Made by a program: the position numbers and the translations under genes. The notes beneath the pieces were generated by a model. It did no database searches. It was not told where the DNA came from and saw only the letters and a program-made list of their open reading frames with translations. A DNA stretch of 64,000 bases from Heloderma charlesbogerti. Its lineage: Eukaryota; Chordata; Lepidosauria; Squamata; Helodermatidae. Where the stretch lies: the NCBI GenBank assembly GCA_026122225.1, contig JANEZZ010002068.1:372001-436000 (forward strand), in the 5' to 3' direction. Below, piece by piece: positions 33,246 through 43,115 of the stretch (positions are counted from its first letter, which is position 1; every line of letters starts with the position of its first letter).

Positions 33246-35094
33246 CAACTGGCTTTCAAGAGGTAGATTGCCTCTTCACTGAGAGGCTCCTTCCCCGCCC
33301 CTCTGCAGTTCTGAGGGGCGTAATTGCCCTGCTGCCCTCGCTCGGTTTCCTGGTTTCTCCGCCCACACGGGGCCATGACTGTTTGTGGCGAGCTAACCCA
33401 GCTGAAAATGAAGGGCTGTCTCCAGAGACTCTGCACTGGTGTGGGCTGTCCTCGGTGCTGTATCTGTCCGGCGCAGAGTTCGAGCGCTTGCAAAGGACAT
33501 GCATCCCCTCTTAATAGGGCCATCCAGCCTGCTTCTGGGGGTTTTAAGTCCCCGCTGGCCCAGAGTTACCTGGAGGGACGTGGCTCAGCCACACTTTGCC
33601 CGGTGCTTCCCTTGCAAGATGGGAGCAGTAGACTCCAGCGCTCAAACCCTGTTACAGTCACCCTCTTCTCTCTCTTTCTGTTCTCCTTGCCCTGGAGGTG
33701 CCTGCAGCTGTGCCCTGGCGCACGCTCTATTTCATCAGCACCCAAGGAAAGGTCGTGCCGGCAGGAGAAACGGGAAACGTACTTGGGGCCAGAGCTGGTC
33801 TTCGGGGGCGGGGGGAGTCCAGCATTGTCGGGCACTCTCTTGGACCCACTGCTGACCCCCAGGGTCCCCTGGCCCTGCTCCTCTTCCTCCTTGTGGTTAC
33901 TGCCGGTTCACCTGCTCTCTGAGCAGGGAGGAGGCTGAGAAGCATCCCGTTTGCCCAGCACGCTCCTCTGGCCTGCTCTGCTGATTGAGCCCAGAGGTAG
34001 AAGCAGGGAAGTCAGCAGCAGTGGGGGGGGAGCCCCCCCCATTGGAACAGAGCATTGCTCTGGATTGTCCGTGTGCACCAAGATTCTGAAGGGATGCAGA
34101 ATGGGCTTCCTGAACCTTCACTTACACACTTCGAAAAAAAGAATAATTCCGGGCTTTATGGCTGTGCAGATACACTTGGCAAAGCACGGGTGATGCCTGC
34201 AGAAATGGCAAAGGCGACAGGCAACTGGGCAAGATGGGTAGTGGTTGGGGTTTCCCCTTACCCCTGCGATGTCTAGCAATGCCTGAATAAACAGTGCAAA
34301 GCGAGATCAGCCTTAAGTGAGATCAGCCCCTGCAAGGTAGGTGGGTTGCAGGCTTTGGCCTTCCTTGGTCTGGAATTTGGAGCACCTGGGTGCAGGAGGG
34401 TCTTGGCAGGAAAAGCCCCCGAGCCCTGGAGCTGCTGGCCCTCGCCTTACTTCCTCGGAGATGGAGGACTGGCTCCCTCCCCCAGGGGAGTAGCACGTAC
34501 GGGTTGCCCCGTGGTAAAACAGGTACCGATACACAGACCCTGTCTTGATGCCCTGGCAGTGCTAAGGAGGATCGCAGGGCCTGTGGAGAGCAGGCTTTGC
34601 AGTCGCAAAGCCCCCTGTGCCAGGGCTCTTGAGCGCGCTGATAGTTCCCGGGAGCAACAGAGCTGGGATTGGGCTCTCCTGTCTGCATTTGGCTTCAAGG
34701 CCTCGGCTGCGGCAGCGCTCAGGGCGGGCCGTGAGGCACAGCAGCGGCTGTGGGGCCCTCTCCCACCAATCCGGCAGCCCTGCCTGTCTGCCTGTCAAGA
34801 AGGCCCATTGTTTTAATGCCTCCAGCCATGCGTGCGCACTGGCCCGTCTGCCCTGGGTGATACGGAGCAGAGCAAGAGGAAGGGGACAAGGTGCTCCAGC
34901 CCGGGAGTCAGTCCTGCGCGGCTGGTGACAGAGAGTGTGAGCTGTGAAGCAGGAAGCATTGATAGGGGTGCTGCTGTTTTGGGGGGGTATTGATCATGTT
35001 GTACTTGCTGTTGGGTACTTTTTCAGACGGTTAAGGTGCGTGCAAATGTGAGGGCTGCCGTTCCAGTTTGCTTCCTCCCTGAACTGGGGGAGGG
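33246..35094. other. Intron 7, GC-rich stretch without recognised gene
   Basis: High GC gives long open frames on both strands (for example 33324-33938 and 34346-34816), but none shows a family motif or consistent codon pattern. Nothing else was recognised. Confidence 0.5.
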
Positions 35095-35282
35095 GAGTGG
35101 GACCTGGCTGAGCAGTCGAGCCCCTGCTTTGCAAGCTGAAGGTCCCAAGTTCGATCCTTGGCATCTCCAGGGAGGGCCGGGAAAACCCTTGCCCGAAACC
35201 CTGGAGAGCCATTCCTGCCAGTCGGTGTCAACAGTGCTGGGCTAGGCAGACCAAGGGTCCAACTCGGTATGAGGCCATTTCC
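35095..35282 (+). mobile_element. tRNA-derived SINE S1
   Basis: CCTGGCTGAGCAGTCGAGCC, CCCAAGTTCGATCCTTGGC and AACCCTGGAGAGCCATTCC follow S1, ending in GGGTCCAACTCGGTATGAGG. Confidence 0.82.
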
Positions 35283-35710
35283 TCTGAGCTCTGTTGATGC
35301 CCTCGGGCTGGGCAGGACCCCCTCACCTGCTCTGCTGCTTCCCTGCCTGGCAATATGCAGACTGTTCTGGCCCACCTGGCGGGCTGTCATCAGGGTGGTG
35401 GAGACGCGGCATGCGCAGAGATCAGGGCAGTTAGACAAGGCAAAGTATTTCTCCGAGCGTCGTCTTTATCGCTTTAAAGGCTTCCTAGTCCAGCACATCA
35501 AGCTGTCAAGTCAGGATTTGGGCTCAGGCAGCCGTAGGGTGCTTGCCACCCTTTCCTCCCTCTTTCTACTAACCCCCCAAAAGTGCTGAAAGGGGAGATC
35601 AACTTGGAGAGTCCCAGAGCTTGCTTTGACTTGGCCATGCATCTATACAGTTCAGGTTATATTTTTGAAAAACTGATTCTGTGGTTTAGACGTTCCCCCA
35701 TTCTCCTAAA
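35283..35710. other. Intron 7 stretch without recognised gene
   Basis: Nothing recognised. Confidence 0.4.
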
Positions 35711-35812
35711 ACAGCCTTCTCCAACCTGGGCACTCTGCAAATGTGTTGGACTACAACTCCCATCATGCCCTCCCAACACATCTGCAGGGCTGCAGGTTAG
35801 GGAAGACTGCCT
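35711..35812. mobile_element. hAT-like foldback element F1, clear copy
   Basis: ACAGCCTTCTCCAACCTGGG and GCAGGTTAGGGAAGACTGCC are the mirrored ends, and GTGTTGGACTACAACTCCCA marks the left arm. The right arm is shortened. Confidence 0.78.
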
Positions 35813-35875
35813 AAATGCAGGAGAGAAACCATCTCTGCTCTGCTTTGCTTACTCGCTCTGAATGACAGTCTCTTT

Positions 35876-35900
35876 TCTTCCCTCCCTCCCTCCCTCCCCT
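35876..35900. repeat. (CCTT/CCCT)n simple repeat
   Basis: Tandem TCCC units in a pyrimidine tract. Confidence 0.85.
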
Positions 35901-36321
35901 TTTCCTTCTCATCCTTGCCAGCACGGATACACATGCAAATGTTTGAGTATAATCTCCCTGAGGACTAGAATCAATATCGCTCTGCAGGTTTCCGCTGTTA
36001 TCCAAACCTATTTTTACTCCTTCGATAAGTAGGGCGAGGAGAGGGGGGAGAGGAAGACCGATTTTAAAATAGGGCTGAGCATGGACTGTTGTGTTTTGGC
36101 CACCTGCACGTATCACCATGCTCCTTTAAAAAAAAGAAATCATGTTTTGTCGTGTGCCCCCCCCCCCCCCCCAGTCTGTGCCAGTTCTGGGACTAGAAGC
36201 CATTCGGGGAAGTCAGCAGATAACTTTCTTTTTTTTAATATAAACTGATTGGTTTTTAAACCAGTCTCCCAAGTTTAAAAACATGATTTACCTCTTGCAA
36301 AACATTGGCCGAGGTGCTTTT

Positions 36322-36515
36322 CTAAGGGAGGCACCATAGCTCAGTGGTAGAGCCCCTGCTTTGCAAGCAGAAGGTCCCGGGTTTGATCCCTGGCACGTAC
36401 AGGTAGAGCTGGGGAAAACTCCTGCCTGAAACCTTGGAGAGCTGCTGCTGCCAGTCAGTGCTGACAATACTGGGCTGGATGGACCAAGGGCCTGGTTTTG
36501 TGTATTTCTATCCTT
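36322..36515 (+). mobile_element. tRNA-derived SINE S1, complete
   Basis: GGCACCATAGCTCAGTGGTA, GGTCCCGGGTTTGATCCC, AACCTTGGAGAGCTGCTGCT and GATGGACCAAGGGCCTGG run in order. It faces a reversed S1 copy at 36740. Confidence 0.88.
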
Positions 36516-36605
36516 TCATTTTAAGTATGATGAAAAGAACATGGCTTGGACATGCTACAGGGCAGGGACCTCATGTATATTACTCTGTAAAATAGTAGCC
36601 CGTCG

Positions 36606-36676
36606 GGTTTGTTGTTTGTTTGTTTGTTTTATTTATCTATCTATCTACCTACCTACCTACCTACCTATCTATCTCC
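36606..36676. repeat. (GTTT)n, (CTAC)n and (CTAT)n simple repeats
   Basis: TTTG units, then ATCT and ACCT tetranucleotide units. Confidence 0.9.
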
Positions 36677-36739
36677 TGCCTTCATTGTTCTTGGTGAGGC
36701 ACCAGTCACCCGGCTTTAGTGGAGTGTCAAGTGAGGCAC

Positions 36740-36937
36740 ATCGGAAAATGCCTTCTACCGAGTCAGACCCTGGGTTCATCCAGCCCAGTATTGTTGGCAC
36801 TGACTGGCAGCAGCGGCTCTCCGGGGTTTCAGGCAGGAGTTTTCCCCAGCCCTACCTGTAGATGCCAGGGATTGAACCCAGGACCTTCTGCTTGCAAAGC
36901 AGGGGCCTTGCCTCTGAGCCACAGCCAAGTCCCTAAT
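36740..36937 (-). mobile_element. tRNA-derived SINE S1, reversed
   Basis: GGCACTGACTGGCAGCAGCG, GGGATTGAACCCAGGACC and CTTGCAAAGCAGGGGCC are the reversed S1 body and head. Confidence 0.88.
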
Positions 36938-36974
36938 TGTGTGGCTCCTGCCATTCAAGCTATAAAACCGCCTT

Positions 36975-37056
36975 TTACCATCCTGGTTCCCTCCAGAGGG
37001 GTTGACATGCAATTCCCACCATAGCCAGCAGGTTGGGGAAAAGCTGATGCCAGCAG
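36975..37056. mobile_element. hAT-like foldback element F1, short copy
   Basis: CATCCTGGTTCCCTCCAGAG at the left; CAGCAGGTTGGGGAAAAGC at the right. Confidence 0.55.
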
Positions 37057-37597
37057 GATTCAAATGGCCACTAAATACAGTTTAAAAAGCAAAACAATCC
37101 CAGGTAGAGATGGGCCAGGAGCAAAAGTTCAATGAATTCTTACAACAGGCGGATCAGAAGCGTAAGACCCGAGCGTTAACGGCCATTGTTTCTAGGAAAT
37201 CCTTCACCCTCCCAGGCAAGCACCAAATGGCTGTTGCGGTGTCGGAAACTGGGTTTTGCAGCTATGGGGGGGGCATGCTTCCTGCTTCCCTGAGAGGCTG
37301 ATCCAGTCAAAGACGATGGGAAAGCTGACATGATCAAGGCCTTTCCTCCGTCCCCCGCAGCAGATAGCAAGAGAACCAGAGCCAGACGGAGGGTGGTGTT
37401 ATAGCTGGCCTCCAGTTCCACTGAGTTTGAGTAGTCTGGGGTGGGTGTGGGATTAAGTTTCTTTCCCCTCCGTGACCCTAAGAAGAATGGCTTTGTCAGA
37501 GGAAGAGAGGGATGATATTTCAAGGTGCAATTTTTGTGTGCGTGACAGAGAAAGAGAGAGAGAGAGAGAGATGGTGTCTTAGTCTCCCTGCCAGAGC
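37057..37597. other. Intron 7 stretch with (GA)n
   Basis: A (GA)n run lies at about 37551-37570. Nothing coding was recognised. Confidence 0.5.
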
Positions 37598-37732
37598 AGC
37601 TTTCCCCCACCTGGCGCCCTCCAGACGTGTTGGACTACAACTCTCATAATCCCCAGGTAGAGCACTGGGTGGGGCAAGATGGAGGTCGTAGTCCAGCACG
37701 TATGGAGGGCATCAGGTGGAGGAAGGCTCAAA
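37598..37732. mobile_element. hAT-like foldback element F1, complete copy
   Basis: GCAGCTTTCCCCCACCTGGC on the left and CATCAGGTGGAGGAAGGCTC on the right are mirrored. Inner arms are GTTGGACTACAACTCTCATA and GGTCGTAGTCCAGCACGTAT. Confidence 0.82.
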
Positions 37733-38578
37733 TAGAGCTGCCGTCGGCCGCTAGCTCAGCCAGCTCTGGAGTAGAAAAAGCAAAAAAAAAAGAAAGTGAA
37801 ACTCAGTGGCAGTGCCATCGTTTCTAAATTAATCTTCCATGGTCAGAAGCAGACTGCCACTGACTTAACAGGTCCTTGGCAGGGGGTGGGGGGGTGTGAA
37901 AGGTGGAAGCTGGCTCGCCCGGACAGGCAGACCTCCTGTCTGATCTGGGCAAGGCGATTAACGTACAGGGCGAAATAAGGGTCATGGCATGCTCCACAGA
38001 AGGAGCAGTGCTCATGCGCTGCTCCGAGATCCAGAGGCCTTGGTACCAGCCCAGGCCCTGTTGAGAGGCAGCCAAGCCCAGAGACCCATGACAGAACCCA
38101 TGCTCTCTGTGGGGAAACAGTAGAAGAACTGGAAGCTCTTCAAGGACAGGGGAGGTGAACCAAGGGCCCCTGGGAGCCTGTCCCCACAACCTCACAGGAA
38201 GAATGCCATGGCAAGGGTAAGACCAACCTAGTGGCAGTGAAGGAATAACGGCAAAGAGCTTGTTTTGCCCTTCCTGGCAGGGTCGATCATCTGTAAGGAC
38301 TTTGAAACAAAGAACTGGTGCCAGAGTTTAGCTTTTTATCTCCTCCCTCCCTCCCTCCTGATCCCCTTTTCCTTTAGTGGCATGTCTTTCTGATTGCAAG
38401 CCTGAGGGCTGGGAATTGTCCCATTACTAATCTTCTCAGGCCACTCTGGGAGCCCTTTTTGGCCGAAGGGCAGTGCGAAAGTGCTGCAGATGCATAAACA
38501 CTCAAACTAGTGTTGGTCCACAGAGAAGACCCTTCCTGCCCGGAGGATGTAGCGTCTCCCCTTCGTTTCCCTTTGTAG
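37733..38578. other. Intron 7, region before exon 8
   Basis: No repeat or gene was recognised apart from a short A run near 37782. Confidence 0.45.
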
Positions 38579-38778
38579 CTGGTTTCGGAAAAAGCACGCT
38601 CAGTCCGAGCCCGTGGTCCCCATTCCTCCCAGCCCCGAGACGAAAGACCGATGGAGGAGCATGACGGTGGTGCCATACCTAGAAGATCTCCACGGCTACA
38701 ACGAGGAGGACGAGGAGGACGTAAAAGACGACTACTTGGAGGATGAGGTCATCTACGCTCAGGACTTCACAGTGCCAG
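38579..38778 (+). CDS. STK11: STK11 (LKB1) exon 8
   Basis: The exon encodes the C-terminal flanking tail: WFRKKHAQSEPVVPIPPSPE, then TKDRWRSMTVVPYLEDLHG, then an acidic stretch and IYAQDFTVPG. RWRSMTVVPYL contains the autophosphorylation site Thr336. It is 200 bp against 188 in human, giving four more residues in the acidic run between LHG and IY. The human TQ site Thr363 (IYTQDF) reads IYAQDF, codon GCT. Acceptor TTTGTAG and donor GTAAGG at 38779. From here splicing can go to the short-form exon at 41477 or the long-form exon at 57596; both start in the required phase. Confidence 0.97.
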
Positions 38779-39257
38779 GTAAGGGCACGGGGGGTAGTCC
38801 GAAAAGAGCTGGGTGGGGTGTGTGTGTTGTGGCGCGTCAAAAGCGGACCAGTTACCTGAGCCAGTTTGCCACGTCAGAGGGGAGAGGCCCTCGGAGGAAG
38901 AACCCAGATCGTCCGTTGTAGGGGTGCTTTGTTCGCCCACAGTTGTGGTGTTGAGCCAGTCAAAGGGGAATGTCTTTTGGCCTGGGTGGGGATCTGAAGC
39001 CCCCTCTGTCTCTTTGTGTGTGTGGATGCCGACAGACAGGAGGATAGCAGCTTAGGGGAGCTGGGAGCACAGAAGGGAGGACTGGGGAGCGCAGGGCTTA
39101 AAATGCAGGAGGGTGGATCTTGGTTGAACGTCGGGAGGCAGTATCTTGACAGGAAGAGCAGTTTGAAAACGGAACTGGTTACTTAGAAGGGTGGGTGGGC
39201 TTAGGTTAGCAGAGGTTAGACAGCTGCCTGCTGAGAATGCTCTACCTGCAGAAGAGG
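38779..39257. other. Start of intron 8, no recognised feature
   Basis: Nothing recognised beyond the donor at 38779. Confidence 0.45.
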
Positions 39258-39837
39258 GAAACTCAAATGATCACAGGGCTGGAGCATCTCCCCTATGAGG
39301 GAAGGTGACAACAGCTGGGATTGTTTAGCTTGGAAAAAAGGAGAGTCGGGGAGACATGAGGGAGGTCTACGAAATTATGCCTGGTGTGGAGAATGTGGAA
39401 AGGGAGACATTTTTATCCCTCTCTCAAAATACTAGAACCCAGGGTCACCCCATGAAGCTGATTGGTGGGAGGTTCTAGACAGACAAAAGGAAGGACTTCA
39501 CACAGCACAGAGTTAAACTATGGAACTCGCTGCCACAGGATGATGCGATGGCCACCAATTTGGAGGGCTTTAAAAGGGGGTTGGACAAATTCCTGGAGGA
39601 GAAGGCTATCAGTGGCTACTAGTCCTGATGGCTCTGTGCCATCTCCAGTACCAGAGGCAGTCTGCCTGTGTACACCAGTTGCTGGGGAGCATGGGTGGGG
39701 GGTGGTGCTGTTGTGCTCATGCTCTGCTTGCGGGTTTCTGGTCGACAGCTGGTTGGCTGCTGTGAACAGAATGCCGGACTCGATGGACCCTTGACCATGG
39801 ACCCTTGATGCAGCCTGGCTTTTCTGATGTTCTTATG
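39258..39837 (+). mobile_element. CR1 LINE 3' region (type 1), near-complete 3'UTR
   Basis: GGAGCATCTCCCCTATGAGG, GAGACATTTTTATCCCTC, CACACAGCACAGAGTTAAAC, GGCTTTAAAAGGGGGTTGG and GTCGACAGCTGGTTGGC run in order to TTTCTGATGTTCTTATG. This is the longest unbroken type 1 tail here. Confidence 0.92.
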
Positions 39838-41189
39838 TACCTCTGAATTTCCTGCCTCAAGCTGGAGTTTGGACTAGATGGCCCCTGGAGGATCCCCCAT
39901 CTCCTCCTCTCCCACAGCTTTCAAATAGCCGCCCTCACAGTGGGCCACTGAGCATCCATCGTGCTAAATTCAGGAAAGGTTTTGCTTCTCCTCTTAAGGT
40001 TATTTTTCTGTCCCATTGAGCATAGCTGCCACTCGCCACTCAGGTTTCTGATTGCATCTGAGGTTCTTTGTTGTGGTGTGTTTGTGTGTGGGGGGGGTGA
40101 GTTTGGGGAAGAGCCGCGTGCGCACGCACAGGGAGAGGGCGGGAGGGTTTGTGACTCCAAAAGCAAAAAAAATAGCCGATGGCTGAAGGGGTTTCCGTGT
40201 CGGCTTCACGCCTGCCGCTGGAGCACGAGGGGCGAATGCCAGGGAGATGGCAAGAGATGGACGGAACTGGACCTTTCCGAAGCCTCTGCAAACACGCCCC
40301 AGCTGGGGATGATGGGAGTCATAGGCTGATACATTGCCAGTGTTCCCAATTGGCTTACAATCAGGCCTCGTGGGTATTCTGTGCTTAAAAAATAAAAATC
40401 GGCACCCAGGACGAGCCAAATCTATGCCAAGAACCATTAAATCGGGCAAACATGTACATCTGTCTCTCTCCCCCCACCCCCAATGTTTTGCATAGCTCTT
40501 GCCAATTTCAGTCCTTTTTTTTTTTATGTAAATGTTTAGGTTATTGGAAGCTGCCACTTTTGCAGTTTTGCATAATACTTTTTTTCCTAGTTGCAGAGAT
40601 GTGCATGGAGAGCAGGAACACCACACCAGATCTTCCCTAACCACTTATTCATCTGCTGCCCTATAACAAAAAGTTCTTAGGGTGGCTCACAGAATAAAAC
40701 ATGTTGAAAAATGACCTTTCATTCAGCAGTCCCTTCTTTCTTCTGAGGTTTCAGTTGGCTTTGTGGTCATAGGGACTAGGAACTTGCTCTTAGTAACCCC
40801 CCCTTCCAAAAATGCCATGGTTCTGGGGGAGCTGGATTCTGCACTAGATGCCCTGTCCTGTGCTCCCTTGGAATGGCCAGCATACATTCAGTCTTGCCCC
40901 TTGGTTTGTAGGCCAACAAAAGAGGATCTAAAAAAAGCTTTAAAGGCCCAAAACAAAATAGCTGTACCAGTATATTATTTGTGCCGTGTTTGAGACGCGT
41001 CTCTTTATCGAGGGAACCTAAAAAAGGCATCATTTAAAAATAATCTTAAACGCAGATTTTTTTAAAGGGTGTTTGGGGCTGTTAAAGATGTTGACCTGTG
41101 TTTTTAAATAGGCCTTAATTCCGTATTATATTTTCTTGTTACCCCTGATAAAGAGACGTATCCTCCCTCGTGTTGACAGCAATATATGG
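39838..41189. other. Intron 8 stretch with a small inverted repeat
   Basis: GTCTCTTTATCGAGGG (40999-41014) is inverted with 14 of 16 matches at 41142-41157, about 130 bp apart. It could be the ends of a small DNA transposon, but no target duplication was seen. A short F1-like fragment is near 40295-40325. No gene was recognised. Confidence 0.45.
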
Positions 41190-41262
41190 CAGCCTTCCCC
41201 GACCTGGCTGGGCATGATGGGAGTTGTAGTCCAACACCTCTGGAGGGCACAGCTGATAGCGT
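41190..41262. mobile_element. hAT-like foldback element F1, internal deletion
   Basis: GCAGCCTTCCCCGACCTGGC joins directly to GGGAGTTGTAGTCCAACACC and CTCTGGAGGGCACAGC, so most of the left arm is missing. Confidence 0.7.
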
Positions 41263-41476
41263 TAGTTCAGATCCACATCACACTAAACTGCATCCATCAG
41301 CCTGATATTGGAGGAGGAGGCGGTGACCCTTCTGCCACTCAGCCTTTTGGAACCTGGCTGCGATTGCCAGCTTAAGCACCTTCCCTCTGCTCGTGATTTA
41401 TGTCTGCTGCATTTCCCTGCCTTCTCCCCCCCACCCTGTACTCCTCCTAATTTGCTCCCCTGTTGCGTCTTCTCAG

Positions 41477-41658
41477 GTGAAAGCGAGGCAGGGCTTAGAG
41501 AGGAAGAGAGCACAGATCAGGAAGGAATGCTGGCTTACTTGTTTGGAGAAGGAGCCCTGACAACCAGCGCCGAGGAAGGAAGGAACGAGAAGCTTAATTT
41601 AGATGGCCAGAGAGAGCAGGAGGAAGAAGAGAGAGACGCCCGTTCCCCTTCCAGCTAG
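41477..41658 (+). CDS. STK11: STK11 alternative terminal exon (LKB1 short-isoform tail)
   Basis: After TTCTCAG the frame set by exon 8 reads G|ESEAGLREEESTDQEG and continues to a TAG at 41656-41658, 59 residues after the shared glycine. Human LKB1S, the isoform abundant in testis, ends in a unique tail containing SEAGLR soon after the same glycine, so this is its likely counterpart. The tail here is longer and very acidic (EQEEEERDARSPSS end). It lacks the farnesylation box and the RKLS site of the long form. It lies 2.7 kb after exon 8 and 15.9 kb before the long-form exon. Homology beyond the first dozen residues is not evident from memory. Confidence 0.85.
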
Positions 41659-41763
41659 AACAGTTCTGGCTTTGCCAGCCCTGGGGGGAGAAACTTCACT
41701 GGCGTCAGTGGCTTACGTCTGTTGAGAATCGGAATGTCTCCTCTGTTATGTGACATCTTTACC

Positions 41764-41876
41764 AGGGCTGGGGAACTTACAGCCCTCCCAGATGAACTCG
41801 GACAACAACTCCCATCCACCCTGATGGGAGTTGGAGTCCAACAAAATCCAAAGGGCCCCAGGTTCCCTGCCCTGTC
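41764..41876. mobile_element. hAT-like foldback element F1
   Basis: CAGGGCTGGGGAACTTACAG and GGTTCCCTGCCCTG are mirrored ends. Inner arms are GACAACAACTCCCATC and GATGGGAGTTGGAGTC. It follows the short-isoform exon and could lie in its 3'UTR. Confidence 0.75.
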
Positions 41877-43009
41877 TTAAACCATGGATAGGGCAGGAGT
41901 TGGGCAACTGTGGGAGGTCTGGGGGCCATCCCCCCCCAATCCATCCCATAGGCCTCACAGTTGCAGGACACTAAGAAAAAAAATAAAAAATTACATCTGC
42001 AGCTTGCAAACAAGCTAAAATTGACCCCATTTTCATATTTGGGAGCTGGTGCTGCCAGGGGGTTGGTGCTCCAAAGGCCGTGTTGCAGATTGGAGGATCC
42101 AGGCCCTGTTTGGGCCACCCATGCAGTGCCAAGCCCCTCCACCACCTTCTTGGCATTCCTGCATCAGATGTTTGTTTCGGCAACACTGAGCCCCCCGGCA
42201 CTTCAAACACAGTCCTTCTGCATCAGAGTTCCCCTTACTCGGGTGGCCGTCTGGCCATTCCTGACTATGGTTCCCCCCCACAACCCTCCTCCTCCTCTGT
42301 GTTTTAAGAGGAACCTGCCCTCGCTCGGATTTGAACCCTCAAAGCTCTTCTCGGTAATGGAGGCCTGGTGCGGGAATTGCTGACGCCTGCTGTGTCAGGC
42401 TGCTCTTAAAAGGCCCTGCACAAGCCGTAGGAAGAGGGAAGGGGCGTCGAGGGTGGGGAAAAGACAGCCGAACTCAGAAACGCTGAAGGCAAACCTAGTT
42501 AATGTATGGTTTTGTGTGTGTGAGTGGCAGTAAGCAGGTGTTGTTCGTTCCCCCCCAATCCCCATTTAAAGGGCCCCCAAATGGCTCTGTAGTTCATCTT
42601 CCCTGAGGAAGAGCCAGGGAACTGTGGCCGCTGTTCCATCGCTTCAATCCCACCTCCCCACCCCACGTCTTCTGCATCATGCACCCCCCCGCCCACCCCA
42701 GACCCCATTTATGGGGAATTCCTTGTCCATCTTTATGATACAGAGGAAAGGGAACACGCGAGAGCTGGCTTTTGTGTGGGCGGCCATTTGCTCCCTGTTT
42801 CACCTCCACTCACTCCAGGATGAGCCCTCTGTATCCCAGAAGTGACACCGCTCGAGTGCATGGCAGGTTACGGGATAGGGTGGGTTTTTACCAGAAGCGA
42901 CGGGGGGACATGCCCACTGGTTGTGTCCAGTTCCTGCTCTGGTCAGACGTTTCGGGTGAAGGAGAGAGGAAGTAGGGTAGCAAATAGCATATTCCTGTAG
43001 CCTCCCTGC
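41877..43009. other. Intron 8 stretch without recognised gene
   Basis: No exon or confident repeat. The 3'UTR of the short isoform may extend into this area; no convincing AATAAA was picked out. Confidence 0.45.
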
Positions 43010-43115
43010 ACCTGGCATGCTACAGATGTGCTGGGCTGCAACTCCATCATCCCCAGCCAGTTTGCTGGCTGGGGATGATGGAGTTGCAGCCCAGCACATC
43101 TGTAGCATGCCAGGT
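43010..43115. mobile_element. F1 foldback element as a perfect 51-bp palindrome
   Basis: The arms 43010-43060 and 43065-43115 are exact reverse complements over 51 bases, with a 4-base loop TTTG. Other F1 copies have arms that differ at many sites. Here both arms share the unusual GGCATGCTACAGATG in place of the family GCCCTCCAGATG, so one arm was probably copied from the other. Confidence 0.95.

Noticed and set aside
33324..33938. 204-codon open frame as a gene
   Set aside because: High GC, overlapping open frames on both strands and no motif make chance the best explanation.
40999..41157. Small inverted-repeat DNA transposon
   Set aside because: The 16-bp inverted ends match at 14 positions but no target duplication or further copy was seen; mentioned only in the interval note.
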